Shown: positions 45,038-54,182, counted from the first letter of the stretch. The stretch is DNA of 64,000 nucleotides from Ignavibacteriaceae bacterium (GCA_013360295.1 JABWCL010000011.1:1-64000); one strand, 5' to 3'. Numbers and translations are program-made. Notes: generated by a model not told the origin, from the sequence alone.

Positions 45038-45185
45038 ACTGGTACCGTTTTGTAAATATGATAATTAAATAAATGTATTGACTTTATGTTATTGGAGCGA
45101 TTTCATAGAAGAAATTATTGAGTATTAAAAATTAACCATTTTCCGAACTGACTTTCACATCCCAATAACCTGACAGGTGATTGAT

Positions 45186-45542
45186 ATGAGGACTATATAC
45201 GCCAATCTTATCAACTCTGTTAACGCCTTGCTGGTATGGCTGAACGCGATAAAGCGGGGAGAAATAATTATATTCAGGAGGAGAACGACGTATTCAGGCG
45301 CCGGAGGGAGAATTGTTTACTTCCACTCGGATATTTTATACTTGTTTAATTCCTGCCGCATAACTCCGGAGACATTCAGTCCTTTGACTACAGTTTTTTT
45401 GATTCATTGCAATAAAATATTTTCAATCCGCTTTTCATTCCTCATTTACGGCACCAGGCCATCACTATATAAGGATCCGCGACAAGAAACTAAAAATTCA
45501 CATTCAAAAAGTTTAAAGTTTTTACAAAGAGGTTCGTTATGA
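45186..45542 (+). CDS. Short ORF upstream of kelch gene, doubtful (possible degenerate gene)
   Basis: 118 codons from ATG 45186, overlapping the next ATG by 4 bases. Its start segment matches that of the ORF at 34416 (ACAGGTG, ATG, NSVNA). Composition beyond codon 30 is poor (Arg runs, Ser/Phe-rich), but a different frame, ATG 45236 to TAA 45349, reads MAERDKAGRNNYIQEENDV, then a basic run and a hydrophobic end, in the style of the 59-aa protein at 43186. I think this is a frameshifted relic. Confidence 0.2.
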   Translation: MRTIYANLINSVNALLVWLNAIKRGEIIIFRRRTTYSGAGGRIVYFHSDILYLFNSCRITPETFSPLTTVFLIHCNKIFSIRFSFLIYGTRPSLYKDPRQETKNSHSKSLKFLQRGSL

Positions 45543-47080
45543 AATTTTTCTTTTTGGTACTTATGATTATTCTGCTCTCCTCCTTTTTACAAGGCGGTGA
45601 CGATTGGACACAGAAATCTCCTTCATCCCCGCCCTCCGCGAGGGACAGGCACGCAATGGCGTACATTGGCGATGATAAAATTCTCTTATTCGGCGGGTAT
45701 ACAGGATCAAAGAACGGAGAAACCTGGATATACGACCTGAGCGCAAATACCTGGGAACAGAAATCCCCAAGTACATCGCCCGGTGCCAGGGAATATCACG
45801 CAATGGCATATCTGGGGGGTGACCAGGTTCTGTTATTCGGAGGAGATATCGAAGGTCAATCTCATACGAGTACTACTTTCATATACGATCTTAGTGAAAA
45901 TACCTGGACTGAATTATCACCTGCTAACGTGCCAGAGGGCAGAAGATGGCACGAAATGTCCTACATCGCGGATGGAAAAGTAATTCTATCCGGCGGACAA
46001 AGATCAACCTCAACTTATATCTCAGATGTTTGGCTGTTCGAGTCAAGCACCGGAGACTGGACAGTAAAATCAAACCCGGGATTCGCCCCGGCATTTCACT
46101 CGTTATGTTTTATAGGCGATGATAAAGTTCTAATGGCGGGCATATGGGCGGACGGCTATCCCTGGACATCTTATGTTTATGACCTGAGTGATAACGCATG
46201 GACACAAAAAGCCAATATGAGTGCGGCCCGAGCATTCGGAGATATGGTATACATTGGGAACTCAAAAGCTATGTTTTTCGGGGGGCGCGATGCCGATGGT
46301 TGGTACTATAATACTACTTACATCTATGACCTGAACGCGAATTCATGGTCAACTGACAACAATAGCACAGCGCCAAGCCAACGCATTTATTTAAGAATGG
46401 CAGAAACCAGTCTGTATGGAAGCGGTTATATTGTTCTTTTTGGCGGTTCAACAACTGAAACACGTCAAAATGATACCTGGACTTTCGGCGGCGCCGATTT
46501 TCCTCTTCCTGTCGAACTTACCTCATTCACGGCTTCTGTTAATGACAATAATGTGGTTCTTAATTGGGAAACTGCGACTGAGGTTAATAACTATGGGTTT
46601 GAAATAGAAAGAGTTAAGAGTGAAGAATTAAAAGTTAAAAACTTTACTACTCTGGGATTTGTTCCAGGGGCGGGGAATAGTAATTCACCAAAGAGCTATT
46701 CGTTTACGGATAATGATATTGAAAACGGAACATACCTGTACCGCTTAAAGCAGTTAAACACTGATGGCTCTTATAATTATTCTAATGAAATAACTGCTGT
46801 GGTTGCATTCATTCCAGATAAATTTTTACTGATGCAGAATTATCCGAATCCGTTTAACAGTGAAACGGTTATCAGATATCAGCTGCCGACAGACGTGTTT
46901 GTGAAGATGGAAATATATAGTACGCCCGGAGATAAAGTTGCGGCACCTGTAAATCAATTTCAAAAAGCGGGAGTTCACACCATAAAATTCGACGCATTAG
47001 ATTTACCGTCGGGAATTTATTTCTGTGAGTTTACCGCGGGCAAATACAAGTCAGTAAAAAAGTTTATTATACTCCGCTGA
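45539..47080 (+). CDS. T9SS type A protein with kelch repeats
   Basis: 513 residues. Signal peptide MKFFFLVLMIILLSSFLQG. Residues 20-320 contain about six kelch units forming a likely beta-propeller (ARDRHAMAYIGDDKILLFGGY, ENTWTELSPANVPEGRRWHEMSYI with WxYDLSxNTW pieces, DMVYIGNSKAMFFGGRD). Then the fibronectin-like PLPVELTSF module, almost identical to that of the GLUG protein at 43391, and a sorting domain with NYPNPFNSETVIRYQLP and KYKSVKKFIILR. Captured repeat at 46610-46641. AGAGG precedes the start. Confidence 0.92.
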   Translation: MKFFFLVLMIILLSSFLQGGDDWTQKSPSSPPSARDRHAMAYIGDDKILLFGGYTGSKNGETWIYDLSANTWEQKSPSTSPGAREYHAMAYLGGDQVLLFGGDIEGQSHTSTTFIYDLSENTWTELSPANVPEGRRWHEMSYIADGKVILSGGQRSTSTYISDVWLFESSTGDWTVKSNPGFAPAFHSLCFIGDDKVLMAGIWADGYPWTSYVYDLSDNAWTQKANMSAARAFGDMVYIGNSKAMFFGGRDADGWYYNTTYIYDLNANSWSTDNNSTAPSQRIYLRMAETSLYGSGYIVLFGGSTTETRQNDTWTFGGADFPLPVELTSFTASVNDNNVVLNWETATEVNNYGFEIERVKSEELKVKNFTTLGFVPGAGNSNSPKSYSFTDNDIENGTYLYRLKQLNTDGSYNYSNEITAVVAFIPDKFLLMQNYPNPFNSETVIRYQLPTDVFVKMEIYSTPGDKVAAPVNQFQKAGVHTIKFDALDLPSGIYFCEFTAGKYKSVKKFIILR

Positions 47081-47136
47081 AATTATTGGTCGCTGTTATT
47101 TTTCAACCGGCTCCTATGATTATTTGTGATCATTGT

Positions 47137-49053
47137 TCATTGTTCTTTGCTTTTGGTGAATATATTAAACGAAGGAGCCTTATAATCCTTTGGCAGATAG
47201 TCCTGCGGAATGGTTGTCTGGTTGCCGTCCCGGTGCGCTCCGTAATGCGGCGACATAATCTCTACGCCGGCTTCGTTAAATTTATCCTGGATTTTTGAAT
47301 GAAGTACCGAGTAGATGGCCGCCATCCGCCCTGACTCTCTGGTATAAATGTTCAATTCGTAGGAAACATAAAAATCATCGAGGCTTGTCTGCAGGACAAA
47401 AGGTTTGGGTTCTTTCAGAAGCATATCGGTCTCATCGGCCGCTGAAAGGAGCAGTGAGTGCACCTGCTTCCAGGGGACATCATAACCGATCGTGACTGTC
47501 GTATGCAGTATTAATCCCTTCTCCTCCGCGGAAGAACTAAAATTGATGATGTGGCTTCCGAGCACCATTGAATTCGGAATAGTGATGTCTACATTCTTGA
47601 CCGTTCTTACCCTGGTAACAAGAAGTGTCTTCTCAACAACGTCCCCCATTGTATCCGCAATCTTAACACGGTCACCGATCTTAAATGGGCGCATATATGT
47701 AAGAACTACACCTGAAACCATATTCGCGATGGCTGATGAAGAGCCCAGCGAAAAAAGTATTCCGAGAAATACGGATATACCTTGAAAGAAGGGGGAATCA
47801 GAGCCGGGGAGATACGGAAATATAATTATCGCGGCAAGCACCAGTATCATAAAGCGCACTATCTTAAAAGTAGGCATTGCCCAGTCCTGGTGAAACGCTT
47901 CCACCCTCAGAGCCCCTTTATCAATTTCAAGGAAAATAAACCTGACAACTTTGATAAGATACCGGAATACAAACACTAATACGATTATGAAGAACAGGTT
48001 CGGCAGGAATCCGAGAAAAGAAAACCACACTTTCTCCAGCGGGTTCATAATATAATCAAACAGTTTATCCGCCCAGGTACGGCTGAAAGCAAACAAACTG
48101 AAAACAATCGCGAGGTAAGTATAGATAACTATCAGGAAAAGGAGAAAGCGGATCACTTTTGTAAACAAGGTGAGCGTTTCCGCCATCCTGTCGGCTGAAA
48201 GTATTTCGTAGTTTTTTACTTCAAGTGACCTGAGTTTTGTCCCTTTCCACTTTCTGAAATTAGCTATCATCACCCTCCCGGTATAGTGGATCCCTTTGAT
48301 TATCGCGTACAATAGCGCGGTATACAGGATAATCAGCAGGCCGGTCTTAATAAACGGCTGTATATCCAGTTTACGGGTATGCGGCCAGAGCTGGATGGTA
48401 GAGGAAAGGTAAATATATAACGCATATAAAGAGAGAATAAACCTTGCTCCTTTCGCTGCCACAAGCAAAAACTTCTCCGTCATTTCAGAAGATATGACAA
48501 CTTTATCCCTGAACTTTACCGTCTTATATTGTTCTTTCCCGGGAGATTCGATCTGCCTGTATAACCAAAAGGATATTTTTCTGAATAACAGCAGCACAAA
48601 AAGAAGCCCGGCAAGATACAAGAGCGAGTAAACGGTGTAAATTGTCAACGACTCATTGCTGTATACCTGACGCGTAGAATTCAGTTTGCTTATTATTATA
48701 CCCTTGTATACTTCAGCGAGCACTGAATCAGACATTCCTTCGTTCTCCGCGTCCAGCGAGGTAACCGTCATTATCGGTTCTTCGCCTGACTTCAGCAAAT
48801 AGTAATTTGCTTGCTTCACAAGAGTTAGTGAGTCATAGGCCATCCCGTCATCCTGTAACAGAGTTTCCAGTTTTTTACTTATCTCCTCAGCCCTCTGAGC
48901 CGGAGTGAATATACCGATAGGCGCGGATATATATATTATTGTATCCGAATCGAGGACAACAGGATAACGAACGGGTGATACACCCTGCGATAAAAGGTTT
49001 ATTGTTAGAACAAGAAAAAAAAGAGTGGGAGTCAGGGTTCTCATAAAAATCAT
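47137..49053 (-). CDS. MscS family mechanosensitive ion channel
   Basis: 638 residues. A signal-like N-terminus (another in-frame ATG at 49044 is an equally good start), a periplasmic region of about 120 residues, then several membrane helices. The MscS pore and beta domain is around residues 410-500: FSLGSSSAIANMVSGVVLTYMRPFKIGDRVKIADTMGDVVEK, TRVRTVKNVDITIPNSMVLGSHIINF. The C-terminal cytoplasmic domain ends near VEIMSPHYGAHRDG. Such channels open on membrane tension and protect against hypo-osmotic shock; the long N-terminal extension is of the larger YnaI/MscM-type group. Confidence 0.92.
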   Translation of the reverse strand: MIFMRTLTPTLFFLVLTINLLSQGVSPVRYPVVLDSDTIIYISAPIGIFTPAQRAEEISKKLETLLQDDGMAYDSLTLVKQANYYLLKSGEEPIMTVTSLDAENEGMSDSVLAEVYKGIIISKLNSTRQVYSNESLTIYTVYSLLYLAGLLFVLLLFRKISFWLYRQIESPGKEQYKTVKFRDKVVISSEMTEKFLLVAAKGARFILSLYALYIYLSSTIQLWPHTRKLDIQPFIKTGLLIILYTALLYAIIKGIHYTGRVMIANFRKWKGTKLRSLEVKNYEILSADRMAETLTLFTKVIRFLLFLIVIYTYLAIVFSLFAFSRTWADKLFDYIMNPLEKVWFSFLGFLPNLFFIIVLVFVFRYLIKVVRFIFLEIDKGALRVEAFHQDWAMPTFKIVRFMILVLAAIIIFPYLPGSDSPFFQGISVFLGILFSLGSSSAIANMVSGVVLTYMRPFKIGDRVKIADTMGDVVEKTLLVTRVRTVKNVDITIPNSMVLGSHIINFSSSAEEKGLILHTTVTIGYDVPWKQVHSLLLSAADETDMLLKEPKPFVLQTSLDDFYVSYELNIYTRESGRMAAIYSVLHSKIQDKFNEAGVEIMSPHYGAHRDGNQTTIPQDYLPKDYKAPSFNIFTKSKEQ

Positions 49054-49206
49054 ACCGGAATATTTTTATAATGGCTTATCGGCGCCGGTTAATGATATCA
49101 CCTGCGGGTCCGATACTTTTTTTAATCAGTTTTAATATCTGAAACTTATAAATGCCGGAATTCAAGGGCAATGCAGTTATAACTCACAAAAACCTTAATA
49201 CTAATT

Positions 49207-49806
49207 TCAGTTTCTTTTAATGATCGCGACCGGCAGTTCAGGCGACTCATCCATATCCATCATCGCGTTGATAAGCTTGAAGCTCTTAAATCTCCTGATC
49301 ATCCCTTCCGTTATTATATACTGAATAATTTTCCGTTCCTCCAAAAGCTTTTGTCTCATAGTCCCCTTCAGGAGCGGATTAGCGGGGGTGACCCATCTGG
49401 CGCCGTCGAAAAAGATCAGGTTGGCATAAGAAGCGTCAGTGATCATTCCCTCCCGGGTAATGATTATATCATCGCCGGAAACGTGTTTTTTAAGCTCTTC
49501 AAAATTATTACGGTCGGCAAACTTGTAACTGTATTGGATTCCTCCTCCTTCAACCAGGGAAACGGCTTTTAAGGGCTTGATCGTGTAAGGAAGGAATTCG
49601 AACTCTATTTTCTCTTTTCCGTAAATGCAGCGGCACTTAACAATACCTTTTTGGAATTCGGCCGGCACATTAATTAAACGGGAAAGATCGAGTGGTTCTT
49701 TCAGTGAAAACAAAGCGGCGCGTGTCTCGTTAAACCGTTTGTTGTGATAAAACAGGTTTTGCGGGATTCCATCAACTATCTTTATCGTTTCAAGCAACTG
49801 GGACAT
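49207..49806 (-). CDS. pabC: Aminotransferase class IV, aminodeoxychorismate lyase (short form)
   Basis: 199 residues from ATG 49806 (a TTG further upstream would add four). PLP-fold type IV enzyme: FYHNKRFNETR, the PLP lysine in YSYKFADRNN and the signature EGMITDASYANLIF followed by PLLKGTMRQKLLEE. It would release p-aminobenzoate and pyruvate from aminodeoxychorismate. It is short compared with E. coli PabC (about 270), lacking the larger N-terminal domain part; such short forms occur beside pabB in related genomes. The start lies inside the pabB end (17-base overlap), indicating translational coupling. Confidence 0.85.
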   Translation of the reverse strand: MSQLLETIKIVDGIPQNLFYHNKRFNETRAALFSLKEPLDLSRLINVPAEFQKGIVKCRCIYGKEKIEFEFLPYTIKPLKAVSLVEGGGIQYSYKFADRNNFEELKKHVSGDDIIITREGMITDASYANLIFFDGARWVTPANPLLKGTMRQKLLEERKIIQYIITEGMIRRFKSFKLINAMMDMDESPELPVAIIKRN

Positions 49807-50767
49807 ACACTTTATCAATCATTTCATTGTATTCGCTTAACGCATCACTGAACATCGTTATCCCCCCGCCGCTTTTGAAAATCAGGCCGCCTGGGCTGTT
49901 TTCAATAAAGCGGATCATAACACAGCTATCGAGGTTTGTTCCGTCAAACCTTCCGAATATGCCGCTATAATAACCGCGGTCGTAATTTTCCGCTTCGAGT
50001 ATGATCTCGACGGTTTTCTTCTTCGGCGCGCCCGTAACCGAGCCGGCGGGCAATAGCCCAGCGACAATGCTGCCGATATCTTCATAATAACCGCGATGCA
50101 GCTCCCCCGTGACTTTCGAACTGACCTGAAGCAGAGGTTTCTGATTGGTTATTATCTTATCAATATACCGGAACCTCTCAACTTTAACTTTTTCCGCCAC
50201 GATGTTCAGGTCGTTCCTGATCAGGTCAACTATGGTATTATGCTCCGCCAGTTCCTTTTTATCCGCTAGAATGGTTGCTTCAGCGTCAGGCTGGCTGGCG
50301 TCTATTGTTCCCTTCATCGGATAAGAACAGATAACACCTTCCCTAATTTCGGTAAATATTTCGGGTGAAAAAAACACAAAATTATTTTTCCAGAGCGCTT
50401 TGTACTTTGATTCCGCCACGGTAAAAATCTCGTTAAGAGTGTAGTTTGTTTCAATCGGGGTTTCAGCGGTATAGTTGAGAAGATAGGTGTTCCCTTTTTT
50501 TATGTTTTCCGCGACAATATCAAACCCCTTTTTATAACGGTCAAAAGTAACCGGACGTTTTATGAAAGCAAGTTCTTTGGAGGATTTCACTTCGCCGGAG
50601 AAGTTCCTGTATCCGCGAATGTCATATAACAGCCCCGCGGAAAGAGCCTCATCTTCTTTTAGTAAAACCGGCTCACGAAACAGAAAATCAATCATAAACA
50701 GAAAAGGAATCCTTTCCTTTCCCATCCGGTTCATCTGACTGATCGTTTTTTCTCTGGCGCTTAACAT
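49790..50767 (-). CDS. pabB: Aminodeoxychorismate synthase component I
   Basis: 325 residues, chorismate-binding enzyme for folate synthesis. Distinguishing features: SYPMKGTIDA with the lysine of PIKGT-type PabB (rather than Ala in TrpE), IRNDLNIVAEKVKVE, GLLPAGSVTGAPKKKTVEIILEAENYDRGYYSGIFG and GGGITMFSDALSEYNEM. The usual N-terminal domain is reduced, as in short PabB forms. It ends within the start of pabC. The amidotransferase partner pabA lies divergently at 51131. Confidence 0.92.
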   Translation of the reverse strand: MLSAREKTISQMNRMGKERIPFLFMIDFLFREPVLLKEDEALSAGLLYDIRGYRNFSGEVKSSKELAFIKRPVTFDRYKKGFDIVAENIKKGNTYLLNYTAETPIETNYTLNEIFTVAESKYKALWKNNFVFFSPEIFTEIREGVICSYPMKGTIDASQPDAEATILADKKELAEHNTIVDLIRNDLNIVAEKVKVERFRYIDKIITNQKPLLQVSSKVTGELHRGYYEDIGSIVAGLLPAGSVTGAPKKKTVEIILEAENYDRGYYSGIFGRFDGTNLDSCVMIRFIENSPGGLIFKSGGGITMFSDALSEYNEMIDKVYVPVA

Positions 50768-51130
50768 TAGATTAAATTGGGGGTGAATGACTTTACAATA
50801 TTAATCAATTAAAATTTAAGAATGAAGGGTCGGGAGTTAAAAGTTAAAAGTTCAGAGTTAAAAGTTAAAGGGTTATTAACAAAAACATTTAGAGATCCTG
50901 TAGTCAAAAATAATCCCCGGCGGATGTTTAGTAACTGTGATGGGACACAGATGAAACAGGTCTTACAGATGACCGCAGATTAATATTAAAACTCGCACTG
51001 CGATGACTCACCCCGCACCAATTTACTTAAACCGCTACTGTTACTGACACTGACTTCTGTTCTCCGTTCGAATTGTCCCTCCCGTCCCGATAATATTGTA
51101 TTTTACCCTACTATTTCTGATATTTTAACA
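50768..51130. other. Divergent pabB/pabA intergenic region with repeats
   Basis: 363 bases without a gene. GTTAAAAGTT repeats at 50828-50873 and a dispersed 'ACAGATGAAACAGG..TACAGATGACCGCAGATTAA' type sequence at 50935-50985. Promoters for both directions must lie here; none is clear. Confidence 0.6.
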
Positions 51131-51721
51131 ATGAAACTCAATGTATTATTATTAGATAACCACGACTCGTTCACTTACAACATCGCCCAGATTCTGCGCG
51201 AGGAAGGAGTGCGTTTCGGGATTATTAAGAATGATCAGCTTACCGCAACAGACGCGAGTAAGTATGATAAAATTATTTTTTCTCCTGGCCCCGGTGTGCC
51301 GGCGGATATAAAAATAATGTTTGAGATACTTGATAAACATCATAAGTCGAAAAGTATTTTAGGTATCTGTCTCGGGCACCAGGCAATAGCACATTACTTC
51401 GGGTGGAAGGTTATAAACCTCCCCCGCCCCTACCACGGGATAGGAGAAAAAATTGTTGTAAGCAAAAAGGATGAATATCTCTTCGCCGGGCTTCCCGAGG
51501 AATTCACCGGCGGGTTATATCATTCCTGGGCGGCGGAAGAAGAGGAAGAGAGTGAACTTCAAGTTACTGCTCTGAGCCGCAGCGGCGTAATTATGGCTCT
51601 GAGGCACAGGCATTATGATATAAGGGGAGTGCAGTTCCATCCTGAATCCCACATAACCGAACACGGAAGCCGGATAATCAGGAACTGGCTCAGTCACTCC
51701 GCCGGCGCTTCTTCAAAATAA
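51131..51721 (+). CDS. pabA: Aminodeoxychorismate/anthranilate synthase component II (glutamine amidotransferase)
   Basis: 196 residues, class I glutamine amidotransferase supplying ammonia to PabB. LLLDNHDSFTYNIAQILRE at the N-terminus, FSPGPGVP, nucleophile Cys in GICLGHQAIAHYFG and the His-Glu pair in VQFHPESH. It could also serve anthranilate synthase. No Shine-Dalgarno sequence is visible at the ATG. Its 3' end overlaps the convergent helicase gene by 28 bases. Confidence 0.93.
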   Translation: MKLNVLLLDNHDSFTYNIAQILREEGVRFGIIKNDQLTATDASKYDKIIFSPGPGVPADIKIMFEILDKHHKSKSILGICLGHQAIAHYFGWKVINLPRPYHGIGEKIVVSKKDEYLFAGLPEEFTGGLYHSWAAEEEEESELQVTALSRSGVIMALRHRHYDIRGVQFHPESHITEHGSRIIRNWLSHSAGASSK

Positions 51722-54138
51722 TGCCTTACAGGCAGAATGAATCTTGAAAGATCTTTATATTTATTGTATGTGAGAATGATCCGTTTTTTTGAGCGGGTCA
51801 GCGCGACATAAAGCAATCGTGCCTCCTCTTCCATATCACCCTGCTCGCCGCGGAAAGACATAGGATAAACTCCGTCGGTGCAGTAAGGAATCACAACATT
51901 ATCAAACTCCAGCCCCTTAGCCTTATGCACTGTGGAGATTACTATCTTTTCCGTTCCAAGCAGCAGGTCGGATTCCTTATAAGTGCGGTATTCGGGAATA
52001 ATTTTTTTAATTACATCCATCAGATTTCCCTCCGGCGCCTTAGCGTCAAAATGTGCGATCAGTTTGCCAATCTGCGTTAGCGAGTCAGCATCGAGCCCGT
52101 AGGTTTTGTATCCCGATAAAAACCCGATAAACTCACTGACAAATTCAGAAACCCTTGCATTACTCTCCCCTTGTGCAAGCGCATTAGTATACACCTCCCC
52201 GAAGTTTGCGCGCATATTTTCAAAGGTTTTTCGCTTTTTATGGATAAACTCATCCTGCTTCCTTACCGCTTCAGGCAAGCCTTCCCAGATTTTAAGCACA
52301 AGATTAACAGTCGCCTGAACATCATCCTTGGCGTTATGAAAATTAACCGCTGGGAGCCCCAGTTTTTTTATCACTTCTTCGAGACGGTAAGAAGTTAGTT
52401 CGGGAAGATACCTTCTGCTGATGCTAAGAGTATCCAGCCATTTATCATTAAGGGTTATATCACTGTTCAGCCCCTCCTTTTCAAGATTGCTTTTCAGTAT
52501 GTTTCTGTCATAAGTGATATTATGCGCGACCGCGATATCATTACCGAGAAACTCAACGAATTTCCGTAAGCCTTCTTCCCTTCTCATACCGTTCAGTTCA
52601 AGAAACTCTTTTGTAATGCCGTGAATTTTCACCGTCTGCTCAAGTGATTTATCTGTCTTAAGAAATATCTCCAGTTCCCGGGCTGGTTTTCCGTCAATGA
52701 TTTCAGTGGCGGCAATTTGAACTATATCTTCGGCACTTGTATCAAGCCCGGTTGTCTCGGAATCAAATACTACAATTCGCCCGGATACTTTATGATTGAG
52801 GAATTCGCGCAATAAAGAATTAGTAAAACTTCTCCCCGTAAGGAACTCATTGGGAGTAAGTCCGTGCCGGTAGAGTTCCACCATCAGCGTCCTCGCGTCA
52901 TTAAGCTGACGCAGCCCCCCGAATATCCAGTAGAGCCTCGCCCACGCGAGCCGGTCCCAGCTGTTATATAGCGATGTAAGAAAAGCAACGGTATCTTTAG
53001 TAAGCCGCCGCTTGAAGAGATCAAACCCGGAAACGCGAAAATGGCTCAGGGACATTTTATCCATTACAGAGCTTAAAAGGTCTGCCTGTTTATTTGTCCT
53101 TACAAGCACGGCGCTTTTTTCTCCCGAAGCGGTATCACGCTCTTTAAGCAGGTTCGCCACAAATCTTGCCTGAACAAAATCCTCTCCGTTTACCGGATAT
53201 ATCTTCAGATCGTCCGGTTCGGCATCTTTGTATTCAGCAGCTAAAGGAGGCGCTTTCCAGGTTATGTTCAGATTTTCAACGGCATATTCTTTATAAAGAT
53301 CAAGAAGGTATGAAGGAGAACGGAAATTTTTCTGCAGATTATGAATCTCACACTCACGCGATATCTTCCTGAGCATATCAAGACGCGCGCCCATAAACGA
53401 AAAGATAGCCTGCTCGTAATCGCCAAAGAACATTATATGGGCATCCTTCGCCGAAACCATTTTAATGATCTCCCACTGGAGGGCGTTCAGGTCCTGAACT
53501 TCGTCAACCATCACCCATTTATAGTTACTAAAACGGAGTGATTGCTTCTTTTTGCTTAACGTGAAATATGTTTCAGTAAGCAGATCATCATAGTCCAGAA
53601 GCTGAAGCGCGGCTTTATTCTTCTCGTAGAGGTAGCACACCTGTGCCGCCTGCTGGTCCTTTAATGTCCTGTCAGAAGGTTTATGAAGAATTTCCGCGGG
53701 AAAACCAAGAGAGGTTTGTTTTAAATAAGTAGAAAGTTTAAGGAGTTCAGCAACAGGCCCGCGATAATCAAACTGCCATGATGCTTCCTCCATAAGCAGG
53801 TCAGCCTCCGCCTCATCCATAACCGCCGCTGACTGCGGGATAAGCCGGTTGGCAAACATAAACCGCATACAGTAGTTATGAATATTCCCTATAAAAACAT
53901 TACTGCCGGGGAATTTCTGCTCAACTCTTTCCCTCATTCCTTTGGCGGCACGGTTTGTGAAAGTAAGGCATATAATTTGTTCGGGACGAATATTAATACT
54001 TAATGCTTTCTGCACGCGCAGGGCAAGCATCTCGGTTTTTCCCGTGCCCGGGGGGGCAAGCACAAGATGTTTCCCGGTTTCCAGATTAATTATTGCCTCC
54101 TGTTCGGGAGAAGGCTTAAAGCTGTTATTAATACTCAT
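51694..54138 (-). CDS. UvrD/Rep-type superfamily 1 helicase with embedded DEDDh exonuclease
   Basis: 814 residues. SF1A helicase motifs: I APPGTGKT (28-35), Ia LTFTNRAAKGM, II VDEVQD (211-216), III FFGDYEQAI (237-245), IV LQKNFRS (268-274), V STVHKAKGLEFDNVV (735-749), VI LLYVALTRSKKRI (775-787). Between motifs IV and V, residues about 453-617 form a DnaQ-like 3'-5' exonuclease: Exo I DSETTG (459-464), Exo II AHNITYDRNIL (538-548), Exo III HNAKDDVQA (601-609). All four catalytic acids and the His are present. The exonuclease occupies a place inside the helicase where the 2B insertion belongs. Probable DNA repair role. Confidence 0.93.
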   Translation of the reverse strand: MSINNSFKPSPEQEAIINLETGKHLVLAPPGTGKTEMLALRVQKALSINIRPEQIICLTFTNRAAKGMRERVEQKFPGSNVFIGNIHNYCMRFMFANRLIPQSAAVMDEAEADLLMEEASWQFDYRGPVAELLKLSTYLKQTSLGFPAEILHKPSDRTLKDQQAAQVCYLYEKNKAALQLLDYDDLLTETYFTLSKKKQSLRFSNYKWVMVDEVQDLNALQWEIIKMVSAKDAHIMFFGDYEQAIFSFMGARLDMLRKISRECEIHNLQKNFRSPSYLLDLYKEYAVENLNITWKAPPLAAEYKDAEPDDLKIYPVNGEDFVQARFVANLLKERDTASGEKSAVLVRTNKQADLLSSVMDKMSLSHFRVSGFDLFKRRLTKDTVAFLTSLYNSWDRLAWARLYWIFGGLRQLNDARTLMVELYRHGLTPNEFLTGRSFTNSLLREFLNHKVSGRIVVFDSETTGLDTSAEDIVQIAATEIIDGKPARELEIFLKTDKSLEQTVKIHGITKEFLELNGMRREEGLRKFVEFLGNDIAVAHNITYDRNILKSNLEKEGLNSDITLNDKWLDTLSISRRYLPELTSYRLEEVIKKLGLPAVNFHNAKDDVQATVNLVLKIWEGLPEAVRKQDEFIHKKRKTFENMRANFGEVYTNALAQGESNARVSEFVSEFIGFLSGYKTYGLDADSLTQIGKLIAHFDAKAPEGNLMDVIKKIIPEYRTYKESDLLLGTEKIVISTVHKAKGLEFDNVVIPYCTDGVYPMSFRGEQGDMEEEARLLYVALTRSKKRIILTYNKYKDLSRFILPVRHYFEEAPAE

Positions 54139-54182
54139 TTACTTTTTTACTTAAGTTATATTTTAATTACTTACAAATTAGT

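Noticed and set aside
45177-45185. GTG start for the short ORF before the kelch gene
   Set aside because: The ATG nine bases downstream matches the shared ACAGGTG-ATG arrangement with the ORF at 34416.
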